The notes beneath the pieces are model-generated. The model did no database searches and was not told the origin of the DNA. It saw nothing but the letters and a program-made list of their open reading frames with translations. Below, in pieces: positions 27,380 to 36,575 of a DNA stretch of 64,000 nt. This stretch comes from Chitinophaga sp. LS1 (lineage in GTDB: Bacteria; Bacteroidota; Bacteroidia; Chitinophagales; Chitinophagaceae), in the NCBI RefSeq assembly GCF_034274695.1, contig NZ_CP128362.1, positions 3,226,501 through 3,290,500 of the forward strand, in the 5' to 3' direction. The position numbers and the translations under genes were made by a program. Numbering within the stretch: the first letter of the stretch is position 1; every line of letters starts with the position of its first letter.

Positions 27380-30300
27380 TGCATGCATTGTTGCTGATAT
27401 TATTATTCCATCTGCGTTGTGAAACGCTGGAAAATCCTGTTGGGATAGATGTTGCGCAGCCGGGGATGAGCTGGGAGATACAAGGGGAGGAGCATGCGGT
27501 AATGCAGACGGCTTACCAGATATTGGTAGCTTCTACACCTGAAAAGTTAGCGAAGAATGAAGGTGATCTATGGAATTCAGGGCGGGTGGTGAGTGATCGA
27601 TCTATTCAGGTAATTTACAAGGGTAAGCGTTTGCGAAGCCGTCAGGACTGTTATTGGAAAGTGAAAGTCTGGACAAATAAGGGAGAAAGTGAATGGAGTA
27701 AGGCGGGCCATTGGAGTATGGGATTGTTGTTGGCAAATGACTGGAAAGGGGAATGGATTGGGGTGGATACTTCTTTTGCTTGGGATAGTGCGCATACACA
27801 GTTTTCAAGGCTTTCTGCCCGGTATTACAGAAAGGAGTTTACTAGTCAGCAGCATGTTAGGAAGGCTACCTTATATATTGCTGGTCCCGGTTTGTATGAG
27901 GGCTTTATGAATGGTGATCGCATTGGTACGCAGGTATTAGCACAATCGCCGACTGATTATAGAAAGACAGTGCGATATAATACCTATGATGTAACAAGTC
28001 TTGTGCATAAAGGTGATAATGCGATTGGTGTAACCCTTGGTAATGGCCGTTATTTCACCATGCGCCAAAACTATAAACCTGCAAAGATTAATACTTTCGG
28101 GTATCCCCGCTTATTACTACAATTAGAATTGGAATATGATAATGGCAAAAAGCAAATCATTGCCAGTGATAAAAGCTGGCAGTTAACAGCAGATGGTCCT
28201 ATCCGTACCAACAATGAATACGACGGAGAAGAATACGATGCAGGAAAGGAAATGCCGGGTTGGAATAAACCCGGGTTCAAAGCCCGGAACTGGCAGGCAG
28301 TGGATATCGTACCTGCACCCGGTGGCAAACTCATGGCTCAGCTCAATGAACCACAACGTATTACAGACATCATTAAACCCGTCTCAATAAAGCCCCTGCG
28401 CGATAAATGGATCGTAGATATGGGCCAGAACTTTGCAGGTTGGTTACAGATAAAAGTAAAGGGGCTGCGCGGCCAACAGGTGACCATGCGCTTTGCAGAA
28501 AGTTTGCAGAAAGATGGAAGTCTGTACGTCGCTAATCTCCGTGATGCAAAGGTTACGGATATCTATACCCTCAAAGGCGTCGGCGTTGAAACATGGCATC
28601 CGACCTTTGTATACCATGGCTTTCGCTATGTGGAAATCAGTGGTGTACTACCTGAAGGTATAGAAGGACAGGTGATCAATGATGACCTGACTACCATTGG
28701 TACATTTGAAACGTCTGATCCTACCCTCAATCAAATATACCAGAATGCTGTATGGGGAATTCGTTCCAACTACAAAGGTATGCCGGTCGATTGCCCGCAG
28801 CGCAATGAAAGGATGCCATGGTTAGGAGACAGGACCACCGGCGCCCTGGGCGAGAGTTTCATCTTTGACAATAGTAAGTTGTATGCGAAATGGCTGGATG
28901 ATATAGAAGATGCACAAACTGAAGCCGGTGCAATCCCTGACGTAGCACCGGCTTATTGGCGGTATTATTCTGATAATATGACATGGCCGGCTGCTTATAT
29001 TCTTATTGCTGGTTATCTCTACGACCAGTTTGGTGATGTGGCGCCCATGCGTAAACATTATCCTTCTATGAAACGCTGGCTCACCTACATGCGTGAAAAG
29101 TATTTTGTAGATGGCATCATGACGAAGGATAAGTATGGTGACTGGTGTGCGCCTACACCAACCGATGGTAAACTGATCGCTACAGCTATGTATTATCACC
29201 TGCTCACGGTCATGAATACCTTTGCAGGTATTTTACACTACCCGGCAGATCAGGCTTTATTTGCACAACAGGCGGCTCAGGTAAAAAAATCATTCAATCG
29301 GCAATTTAGAAATGGCAACAATACCAACAATACCCTGACTGCCAATTTGCTCCCGCTATATTTCGATATGGTGCCAGAAAATGAGCGTCAGCAGGTATTT
29401 AAAAACATCGTCGATACTATCCATCAGCATGGTGATCACCTCTCCACTGGCGTGATCGGTACCCAATTCCTGATGCGCGCGCTCACAGAAAACGGACGTC
29501 CTGATCTGGCTTATCTGATTGCTGCTGATAGGGACTATCCCGGCTGGGGATACATGATTAATCAGGGCGCCACTACCATATGGGAATTATGGAATGGGGA
29601 TAAAGCTGCTCCAAACATGAACTCCCAGAACCATATTATGCTGTTAGGAGATTTAATTGTTTGGTTCTATCAAAGCCTTGCTGGTATAAAAGGTGAAAAC
29701 GGGTTCAAACACATAATAATGAATCCGCAACCTGTGCCCGGTTTGGAAGAGGTAAATGCCAGTTACCAATCAATGCATGGTCTCATCCGTTCACATTGGG
29801 AAAAAACTACTGAAGCTTTTGACTGGGAATTCACCATCCCTTCGAATACCACTGCTACGATCTATTTGCCTGCCAATGAACAGGTGCAAATAAATGGTTT
29901 AGGCAATGATGCAAAATTCATCAAAGCAGAAAATGACCGCCTCGTGTATGAAATCGGATCTGGTGATTACACTATCCATGTATCCCAACCTGATCGCTGG
30001 AAGAGAGGCATCGTCATTGATGAAGACATTTTCACCACTGCACCATTCCCTGAATCACACGCAGCTACTATTGCTGAAACCAGCAAAGGCCTTGTCGCTG
30101 CATGGTTTGGTGGTACCAAAGAACGAAACCCGGATGTCGGCATCTGGGTAAGCCGTCAGGTTGCCGGTAAATGGACGGCCCCTGTAGAGGTAGCGAATGG
30201 TATACAAAACGATACATTGCGCTATGCCTGCTGGAATCCTGTATTATTCCAGATGCCGGGAGGAGATCTATTGTTGTTTTACAAAGTGGGGCCTAATGTA

Positions 30301-31023
30301 GGAGGGTGGAAAGGATACATGAAAACCTCTAAAGATGGTGGTATTAGTTGGTCTGCTGCCAGACAATTACCTGGTGGTTTCTTAGGCCCTGTAAAGAATA
30401 AACCCGTCTTATTGCCGGATGGAAAACTCCTTTGCCCCAGTAGTACAGAAGGTCATGGATGGGACATTCACTTTGAAGTGACGGCCGATACAGGTAAAAC
30501 CTGGACGATGATAGGGCCTTTGAAAAAAGACAGTACCATCAATGCTATTCAGCCCGGTATTCTGCAGTATGGCAATGGCAAAATGCAGATCCTTTGCCGC
30601 AACAAAGGAGGTAATATCGTGCAATCATGGTCATTGGATAGTGGCAAAACATGGTCGCCGCTTTCGTTGAATACCTTGCCCAATAATAACTCAGGCACAG
30701 ATGTCGTCTCATTGCAGGACGGTCGTCAGCTGATAGTGTATAACCATGTCAGTACACCAAAAGGTGCTGGCAAAGGAAAGCGTACACCACTGAATGTGTC
30801 TTTGAGTGAGGATGGTATTCACTGGTCTGCAGCCTTAGTGCTGGAAGATTCACCGGTGAGCCAGTACTCTTATCCCGCAGTTATCCAATCATCAGACGGA
30901 TATATTCACATTGTATACACATGGCGCCGGCAAAGGATCAGGTATGTGAAGATTGATCCCCGGCAACTGGCACTCACACCCATAAATAGCGACATATGGA
31001 AAACAGCAGACGCAGGTTTATAG
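27379..31023 (+). CDS. GH78 alpha-L-rhamnosidase fused to a C-terminal sialidase-fold beta-propeller
   Basis: A 1214-residue fusion. The GH78 part begins almost at the start (HLRCETLENPVGIDVAQPGM, the usual N-terminal strand) and includes beta-sandwich domains, then the (alpha/alpha)6 domain with DCPQRNERMPWLGD: D471, E477 (expected general acid) and D484. The expected base is E736 in TIWELWNGD. From about residue 873 a second module begins (GIVIDEDIFTTAPFPESHAATIAE, LVAAWFGGTKERNPDVGIWVSR) with Asp-box-like motifs, a BNR/sialidase-type propeller likely to be a separate glycosidase. GH78 removes terminal alpha-L-rhamnose. The short N-terminus is a weak signal peptide. The last 28 bases overlap the isomerase gene. 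Confidence 0.85.
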   Translation: MHALLLILLFHLRCETLENPVGIDVAQPGMSWEIQGEEHAVMQTAYQILVASTPEKLAKNEGDLWNSGRVVSDRSIQVIYKGKRLRSRQDCYWKVKVWTNKGESEWSKAGHWSMGLLLANDWKGEWIGVDTSFAWDSAHTQFSRLSARYYRKEFTSQQHVRKATLYIAGPGLYEGFMNGDRIGTQVLAQSPTDYRKTVRYNTYDVTSLVHKGDNAIGVTLGNGRYFTMRQNYKPAKINTFGYPRLLLQLELEYDNGKKQIIASDKSWQLTADGPIRTNNEYDGEEYDAGKEMPGWNKPGFKARNWQAVDIVPAPGGKLMAQLNEPQRITDIIKPVSIKPLRDKWIVDMGQNFAGWLQIKVKGLRGQQVTMRFAESLQKDGSLYVANLRDAKVTDIYTLKGVGVETWHPTFVYHGFRYVEISGVLPEGIEGQVINDDLTTIGTFETSDPTLNQIYQNAVWGIRSNYKGMPVDCPQRNERMPWLGDRTTGALGESFIFDNSKLYAKWLDDIEDAQTEAGAIPDVAPAYWRYYSDNMTWPAAYILIAGYLYDQFGDVAPMRKHYPSMKRWLTYMREKYFVDGIMTKDKYGDWCAPTPTDGKLIATAMYYHLLTVMNTFAGILHYPADQALFAQQAAQVKKSFNRQFRNGNNTNNTLTANLLPLYFDMVPENERQQVFKNIVDTIHQHGDHLSTGVIGTQFLMRALTENGRPDLAYLIAADRDYPGWGYMINQGATTIWELWNGDKAAPNMNSQNHIMLLGDLIVWFYQSLAGIKGENGFKHIIMNPQPVPGLEEVNASYQSMHGLIRSHWEKTTEAFDWEFTIPSNTTATIYLPANEQVQINGLGNDAKFIKAENDRLVYEIGSGDYTIHVSQPDRWKRGIVIDEDIFTTAPFPESHAATIAETSKGLVAAWFGGTKERNPDVGIWVSRQVAGKWTAPVEVANGIQNDTLRYACWNPVLFQMPGGDLLLFYKVGPNVGGWKGYMKTSKDGGISWSAARQLPGGFLGPVKNKPVLLPDGKLLCPSSTEGHGWDIHFEVTADTGKTWTMIGPLKKDSTINAIQPGILQYGNGKMQILCRNKGGNIVQSWSLDSGKTWSPLSLNTLPNNNSGTDVVSLQDGRQLIVYNHVSTPKGAGKGKRTPLNVSLSEDGIHWSAALVLEDSPVSQYSYPAVIQSSDGYIHIVYTWRRQRIRYVKIDPRQLALTPINSDIWKTADAGL

Positions 31024-32003
31024 CGCAATCGGCATTACTGGTAGCAGGCGTTTTTATTCCACGTTCACTCGCAGCAAGAATCCTGGCACCCCATTCATTG
31101 CCTGCTGGAGATTTAATGCCTCGTTCGCTCGCGGGCGAAGACTTAATTTCACCTTCACTCATAGCAAAAGACTTAAGGTCTCCTTCACCCGCAGGCATGT
31201 GGAAAGAGCCACGTTATCGTATCTCTGTATGTGACTGGATGATCCTGAAACGCCAGAAACTGGGTGCCTTTCAGTTGACCAAAGAGATTGGTGCTGACGG
31301 GTTGGAGCTCGACATGGGAGGATTGGGCGACCGTCCTGCATTCGACAATAAACTCAGGGATGCGGCTACCCGTCAGCAGTTCCTGGACAAAGCAAAAGAA
31401 CTGAACATTGCCATCAGCTCTATTGCTATGTCAGGTTTTTATGCACAGTCTTTTGCAGAAAGACCAGAAACACCTGACCTGGTGCAGGATTGTATTGATA
31501 CCATGGTGGCGATGAAAGTAAAGATCGCCTTTCTGCCACTTGGTGTAAAAGGTGACCTGGTACAACATCCTGCATTACGCCCACAAATAATACAGCGACT
31601 CAAAGAAACGGGTGCAAAAGCAAAAAAGGCGGGTGTGATTATCGGTATAGAAACAGCATTGTCAGCTACTGAAGAGGTGAAGTTATTAGACGAGATCAAT
31701 TCAAAGCATATTCAGAGTTATTTCAACTTCTCTAATGCGATAAAGGAGGGGCGTGATTTACAGCAGGAACTAATTACGCTGGGCCGGCATCGTATCTGCC
31801 AGATCCATTGTACCAATACAGATGGGGTATGGCTGGAAAATGATCCAAAGATCAATATGCCGGCAGTGAAGAAAACGCTGGACGATATGGGCTGGAGTGG
31901 ATGGTTAGTAATAGAACGCTCCCGTGATGCAAACGACCCGAAGAATGTAAAAAAGAACTTTAGCGCAAATGCGGCTTATCTGAAATCAATATTCCATGCG
32001 TAG
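30996..32003 (+). CDS. Tat-type exported sugar isomerase/epimerase-like TIM-barrel protein
   Basis: A 335-residue protein with a twin-arginine signal (SRRRFIAQSALLVAG), suggesting folded export to the periplasm. Residues ~75-330 form a xylose-isomerase-like TIM barrel: YRISVCDWMILKR, IGADGLELDMGG, GVIIGIETALSATEEVKLLDEI, RICQIHCTNTDG, GWLVIERSRD with metal-binding His/Glu/Asp typical of the family. It may act on a sugar released by neighbouring enzymes. Between signal and barrel lies a ten-residue repeat present about 4.5 times (residues 22-68), absent from usual members. It overlaps genes on both sides (28 and 8 bases). The exact reaction is unknown. Confidence 0.72.
   Translation: MENSRRRFIAQSALLVAGVFIPRSLAARILAPHSLPAGDLMPRSLAGEDLISPSLIAKDLRSPSPAGMWKEPRYRISVCDWMILKRQKLGAFQLTKEIGADGLELDMGGLGDRPAFDNKLRDAATRQQFLDKAKELNIAISSIAMSGFYAQSFAERPETPDLVQDCIDTMVAMKVKIAFLPLGVKGDLVQHPALRPQIIQRLKETGAKAKKAGVIIGIETALSATEEVKLLDEINSKHIQSYFNFSNAIKEGRDLQQELITLGRHRICQIHCTNTDGVWLENDPKINMPAVKKTLDDMGWSGWLVIERSRDANDPKNVKKNFSANAAYLKSIFHA
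31059..31199 (+). repeat. 30-bp in-frame tandem repeat in the isomerase gene
   Basis: About 4.5 copies of a 30-bp unit coding for decapeptides of the form P-R-S-L-A-x-x-D-L-x (PRSLAARILA, PHSLPAGDLM, PRSLAGEDLI, SPSLIAKDLR, then SPSPAGM). The copies differ at several positions, so they are old or diverging. They form the linker between the Tat signal and the enzyme domain. Confidence 0.85.
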
Positions 32004-35000
32004 GATATTTATTTGTTGCCTTTTATTATTGAGCATATCTGTGCATGCACAGGAAAATGCTAAACCATGGGTATTTTGGTACTGGATGTATGCAGCGGTA
32101 TCTCAACCCGGTATTCATGCGGATCTGGTAGCTATGAAAGAAGCGGGTTTAGGTGGGGCTTATCTTATGCCCATCAATGGCAAAAGTACTTATACACCTG
32201 TAGCAGAGCAATTGTCACCAGCATGGTGGGATCTGGTGCATTATGCTTCACAGCAGGCGGATAGTCTCGGTTTGCAATTAGGTATGCACTTCTGTGATGG
32301 ATTTGCAGTAGGAGGGGGACCCTGGATTACACCGGCGCTCAGTATGCAAAAAGTAGTGTGGACAACTACTGAGGTAAATGGGGATTTCAATGGCATCTTG
32401 CCGCAACCTGCTACGAATGAGGGGTATTATGAAGATATTGCCGTACTGGCTTTTCCTTTTATCAAAGAAGATAAATCGACTCCGGTAGTTACTACAAGTC
32501 TTCCCAATGTAAATGCGCAGATCCTTTCCAGTAAAGAGAATAAAGAGAATGTGAAAAGTACTGATCCCTGTTGGATTCAATATACTTATGCAGCGCCATT
32601 TACCTGCCGCTCTATTACTATTCGTGGCAATAACTATCAGGCACAGCGCCTGAAACTTTCTGTAAGTGAAGATGGTACACAATTCCATGAAGTATTGCAA
32701 ATGACAGCGCCGCGCCATGGCTGGCTGGACTCAGATGCAGATCATACTTATTCTATTCCGGTGACTACCAGTCGTTATTTCCGTTTTGATTATAACAAAG
32801 CAGGTTCAGAACCCGGTGCGGAAGATCTGGATAATGCGAAGTGGAAGCAAAGTCTGAAGATTACAGGGATTCATTTATCTAATCAACCACGCATTGATCA
32901 GTATGAAGGAAAAAGTGGGGCTGTTTGGCGCATTACCAACACAGTTGCCAGTGCAGTTCCTGCTAATACCAATACAGGCAATTCTCATACCAATACAAGC
33001 AATTCTATTACCAGTAAAATTCCTGCTAATATCAGTACAGGCAATTCTATTACCAATACAAGCAATTCTATTACCAGTACTGTTCCTGCTCATACCAATA
33101 CAAGCAATTCAATTACTAATACAGTTCCTGCTAATATCAATACAGACCATGCTATAACCAATTCCGATCTGGCTATTGCTCAGGATCAGATCATTGACCT
33201 GACAACCAGAATTGATACCCATGGCCACCTTAAATGGAAAGCTCCCAAAGGTGACTGGACCATTCTACGCATAGGCCACACTTCCACCGGACATAAAAAC
33301 GTAACCGGTGGAGCTGGTGCTGGATTGGAATGTGATAAGTTCAACCCCGCTGCTGTGCGTTTCCAATTCGATCATTGGTATGGCGAAGCCCTCAAGCGGG
33401 CCAAATTGAGTGTATTACATGTAGATAGTTGGGAATGTGGAAGTCAAAACTGGTCGCCTGTATTCAGCGCCGCCTTCAAAAAGCAACATGGATATGACCT
33501 GCTTAAATGGCTCCCTGCAATGGCAGGTATACCTGTGGATAACGCTGCTGCCTCTGAGCAATTCTTATTAGATATTCGTCGTACAATCAATAATTTAATT
33601 CAAGTTAACTTCTACGATACTTTAAGTGCATTGGCACATACAAATGGTGTTGCTTTCAGTGCTGAAAGTACAGCGCCTATGATCACCGGGGATGGCATGG
33701 AGCATTACCATGCTGTTGATTATCCAATGGGTGAATTTTGGTTGAGAAGTCCCACCCACGATAAGCCCAATGACATGCTCGATGCCATTTCCGGTGCGCA
33801 TGTCTATGATAAACAAATTATTCAGGCAGAAGCATTTACAGAGTTGCGTAATAACTGGGACGAATATCCAGGCATGTTGAAAACAGGCATTGATCGCAAC
33901 TTTGCATTAGGAATCAATAAATTAGTTTTCCATGTGTTTGCACATAATCCATGGATGGACAAAAAGCCGGGCATGACCCTGAATGGGATCGGGCTTTATT
34001 TTCAGAGAGATCAGACATGGTGGCCTTATGTATCAGCGATGGTGAATTATGTGACCCGGTGCCAGCACTTATTACAACAGGGGAAACCCGTTGTGGATAT
34101 TGGTGTGTATACAGGGGATAACCTACCTAGAAGAGCTGTTTTGCCAGAGCGCCTGGTACCATTATTACCCACGCTATTTGGAGACAGCACTGTACAAAGA
34201 GAAAAGAGAAGATTGGCGAATGTAGGTGAGCCAACCAGAGAGATGCCTGCGGGTGTGACTGCAAGTGCAAATATCTCAAAGGCGGAAGATTGGATAGATC
34301 CTTTGCATGGATATGCTTATGACTCTTACAATAAGTTGAGCGATAGTGCGAGATACCGTATATCGCTCAAACTCACGGATACTTTAAAGCATATTGATAT
34401 TCCTCCTGATTTCATTTCAGGAGAACAGGGTATTGCATGGACACATCGTTCTGCTCCTGATAAAGAGATCTATTTTGTTTCTAATCAACAGGAAAAGGAG
34501 CGTCACTTGCAATTGTCTTTCCGGATAAAAGGCAAAACTCCTGTATTGTATGATGCTGTTAATGATGCTTATTTGCAACCGGGGGCTTTTAAAACAAATG
34601 CAGATAGAACATCGCTGACATTGTCTCTTCCTCCAAACGGCGCTATGTTTGTTTTATTCACAGACAAACCAATGGATAATGTGCATAAACAAACCAATTA
34701 TGCACCCTTTCAGACACTAGATAATCCATGGAAGGTAAGCTTTGCACCCAACGATACTGTGTTATTTGAAAAGCTCACGGATTGGAGCCAGCATGCATCA
34801 GAGAAGATCAAATACTTTTCTGGTACCGCTCATTATATTCAGAATGTGCATTTGTCAAATCCCCCGTCTACAATTTTGTTAGATGCTGGTAATATTGCCA
34901 ATATCGCTGCTGTAAAGGTGAATGATATTGACTGTGGCATCATCTGGACGCCACCTTATAGAGTGGATATTTCTAAAGCCGTGCATTCAGGTCTGAATAA

Positions 35001-36207
35001 AATAGACATAGCTGTTACAAACACATGGGCCAATCGTATAATTGGAGACAGAATTCAAACTGCTGCCAGCAACCGATCCGGAGATAGCATTCAACTCAAA
35101 GAAACCTACACTGTTTTTTCAGACAAGCAGGCTGGTGATCATTTACTCCCCGCAGGTTTATTGGGGCCTGTAAGACTCCTCACCGATTATCAGGTAGCAG
35201 ACACTGTGATGGAACGCGTCTACAACGAAGTCAAAACTCCTTACAAATATGGTCTTGTGATGGTCCCTGCGAATGATACCCTCAAAATGGACTGCCCGAC
35301 TATCTTTAGGAAAAACAACCAGTGGTACATGGTCTATATTGTGTTTGACGGTCGGGGTTACGAAACCTGGCTCGCCAAAAGTAAAGACCTTCTTAACTGG
35401 CAAACCCTTGGCAAAATGATGTCTTTCTCTGACAGTACAAACTGGGATGCGAATCAGAAAGCGGGTTACACGGCCTTACAGGATTACAAATGGGGTGGTA
35501 ATTACGAGTGGACTCCCTACAAAGGGAAATATTGGTTATCTTACTTTGGAGGTGCAAGTACAGGTTATGAAGCAGGTTTGTTATCCATTGGTATTGCTTA
35601 CACAAATAAAGATATTACCAGACCACATGAATGGCAGCGAATGCCACATCCCGTGTTGAAAGCTACTGATACAGATGCTGGCTGGTGGGAAAACAATACT
35701 ATTTACAAAAGCTCCGTCATCCGGGATGATAAAAAACTAACGGGTCATTCTTTTGTGATGTATTACAATGCAAAAGGGGATAGCCTGAAACCTAAGCGAG
35801 GTAAGGAACGCATCGGCATGGCGGTATCTGATGATATGGAAAATTGGGTAAGGTGGGGAAAGGATCCTTTGCTGGATCATTATACAGGTATTACAGGGGA
35901 TGCGGTGATTCAGCAAATGGATAGTCTCTATGTCATGTTCTACTATGGTGCATTCTGGAAAGATAAGCCAAAAGAAGCCTTTAACCGTTTTGCCTGTTCT
36001 TATGATCTCGTGCATTGGACAGATTGGAAAGGGGCGGATCTTATTAATTCTTCTGAAGCTTATGATAATCTATTTGCGCACAAATCTTTTGTTGTAAAGT
36101 GGAAGGGAGTTGTGTATCATTATTATTGTGCGGTAGATAAGGCGGGTCATAGGGGGATAGCGGTGGCGACTTCAGTGGATAAAGGGAAAAGTAAATTGAA
36201 TTATTAA
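31996..36207 (+). CDS. GH106 alpha-L-rhamnosidase fused to a C-terminal GH43-like beta-propeller
   Basis: A 1403-residue secreted fusion (signal ending SISVHAQ). The N-terminal ~1075 residues match GH106: PWVFWYWMYAAVSQPGIHADL, MKEAGLGGAYLMP, the LHVDSWECGSQNWSP and FSAESTAPMITGDG regions, and a late beta-sandwich ending LLGPVRLL. GH106 enzymes cleave alpha-L-rhamnosyl bonds in rhamnogalacturonans. From about residue 1078 a five-bladed propeller follows (LKMDCPTIFRKNNQWYMVYI, GITGDAVIQQMDSLYVMFYYG, KSFVVKWKGVVYHYYCAV), resembling GH43/GH117-clan glycosidases. A 79-residue low-complexity Asn/Thr/Ser insertion (residues ~314-392) sits in a loop of the GH106 part. It overlaps the isomerase gene by 8 bases. 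Confidence 0.85.
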   Translation: MRRIFICCLLLLSISVHAQENAKPWVFWYWMYAAVSQPGIHADLVAMKEAGLGGAYLMPINGKSTYTPVAEQLSPAWWDLVHYASQQADSLGLQLGMHFCDGFAVGGGPWITPALSMQKVVWTTTEVNGDFNGILPQPATNEGYYEDIAVLAFPFIKEDKSTPVVTTSLPNVNAQILSSKENKENVKSTDPCWIQYTYAAPFTCRSITIRGNNYQAQRLKLSVSEDGTQFHEVLQMTAPRHGWLDSDADHTYSIPVTTSRYFRFDYNKAGSEPGAEDLDNAKWKQSLKITGIHLSNQPRIDQYEGKSGAVWRITNTVASAVPANTNTGNSHTNTSNSITSKIPANISTGNSITNTSNSITSTVPAHTNTSNSITNTVPANINTDHAITNSDLAIAQDQIIDLTTRIDTHGHLKWKAPKGDWTILRIGHTSTGHKNVTGGAGAGLECDKFNPAAVRFQFDHWYGEALKRAKLSVLHVDSWECGSQNWSPVFSAAFKKQHGYDLLKWLPAMAGIPVDNAAASEQFLLDIRRTINNLIQVNFYDTLSALAHTNGVAFSAESTAPMITGDGMEHYHAVDYPMGEFWLRSPTHDKPNDMLDAISGAHVYDKQIIQAEAFTELRNNWDEYPGMLKTGIDRNFALGINKLVFHVFAHNPWMDKKPGMTLNGIGLYFQRDQTWWPYVSAMVNYVTRCQHLLQQGKPVVDIGVYTGDNLPRRAVLPERLVPLLPTLFGDSTVQREKRRLANVGEPTREMPAGVTASANISKAEDWIDPLHGYAYDSYNKLSDSARYRISLKLTDTLKHIDIPPDFISGEQGIAWTHRSAPDKEIYFVSNQQEKERHLQLSFRIKGKTPVLYDAVNDAYLQPGAFKTNADRTSLTLSLPPNGAMFVLFTDKPMDNVHKQTNYAPFQTLDNPWKVSFAPNDTVLFEKLTDWSQHASEKIKYFSGTAHYIQNVHLSNPPSTILLDAGNIANIAAVKVNDIDCGIIWTPPYRVDISKAVHSGLNKIDIAVTNTWANRIIGDRIQTAASNRSGDSIQLKETYTVFSDKQAGDHLLPAGLLGPVRLLTDYQVADTVMERVYNEVKTPYKYGLVMVPANDTLKMDCPTIFRKNNQWYMVYIVFDGRGYETWLAKSKDLLNWQTLGKMMSFSDSTNWDANQKAGYTALQDYKWGGNYEWTPYKGKYWLSYFGGASTGYEAGLLSIGIAYTNKDITRPHEWQRMPHPVLKATDTDAGWWENNTIYKSSVIRDDKKLTGHSFVMYYNAKGDSLKPKRGKERIGMAVSDDMENWVRWGKDPLLDHYTGITGDAVIQQMDSLYVMFYYGAFWKDKPKEAFNRFACSYDLVHWTDWKGADLINSSEAYDNLFAHKSFVVKWKGVVYHYYCAVDKAGHRGIAVATSVDKGKSKLNY
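32938..33171 (+). repeat. In-frame Asn/Thr/Ser-rich repeat inside the GH106 gene
   Basis: About 230 bp of imperfect repeats built from a 21-bp unit coding NTSNSIT and a longer unit that adds an (S/T)xxPAN-type segment. It is present as several diverged copies (SNSITSKIPANIST, SNSITSTVPAHTNT, SNSITNTVPANINT). The frame is kept throughout. It interrupts the stretch between VWRITN and DQIIDLTTRID, which is short in ordinary GH106 proteins. Confidence 0.85.
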
Positions 36208-36218
36208 GTAGAGTCTTA

Positions 36219-36571
36219 CTCAATTGCTGACAGAAATCGTGGCTGAGTTACTAGAACTCATTTCATAAATGGGTATTTGTAATTGATAGTCAATGCTTGA
36301 AGGGTAATTATGAAATGAGTTCTGATTAAAGTTATGCTCAATTGCTGACAGAAATCGTGGTTGAGTTACTAAATAAAGTCATGCTCAATTGCTAACAGAA
36401 ATCGTGACTGAGTTACTAAATGAGGTCATGCTCAATTGCTAACTGGCATAGTGACTGAGTTACTAATTGAGGTTATGCTCAATTGCTAACAGAAATCGTG
36501 ACTGGGTTACTAAATGAGGTCATGCTCAATTGCTAACTGAAATGTTAAAATAGATTCTTAACTGAATTGTA
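36219..36571. repeat. 47-bp intergenic tandem repeat array, six copies
   Basis: Copies begin with CTCAATTGCT at 36219, 36337, 36384, 36431, 36478 and 36525. The last five are spaced exactly 47 bp; the first is 118 bp from the second because a 71-bp inverted-repeat segment interrupts it. The common part reads CTCAATTGCTAACAGAAATC followed by GTGACTGAGTTACTAA and a GTCATG or GTTATG end. The last copy decays after about 20 bp. It fills the 368-base gap between the GH106 fusion and the GH2 fusion genes and has no coding potential. Confidence 0.92.
36253..36323. repeat. 71-bp element with perfect 16-bp terminal inverted repeats
   Basis: AGAACTCATTTCATAA (36253-36268) and its exact reverse complement TTATGAAATGAGTTCT (36308-36323) enclose 39 bases. 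Removing these 71 bases restores a 47-bp copy of the surrounding tandem repeat (118 - 71 = 47), so this looks like an insertion into the first copy. It has the form of a very small MITE-like or hairpin element. No clear target duplication is seen beyond a possible CT. Confidence 0.7.
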
Positions 36572-36575
36572 AATT

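Noticed and set aside
36219..36571. Possible CRISPR array
   Set aside because: The repeats are contiguous 47-bp units with no unique spacers between them, and no cas genes are in the window.
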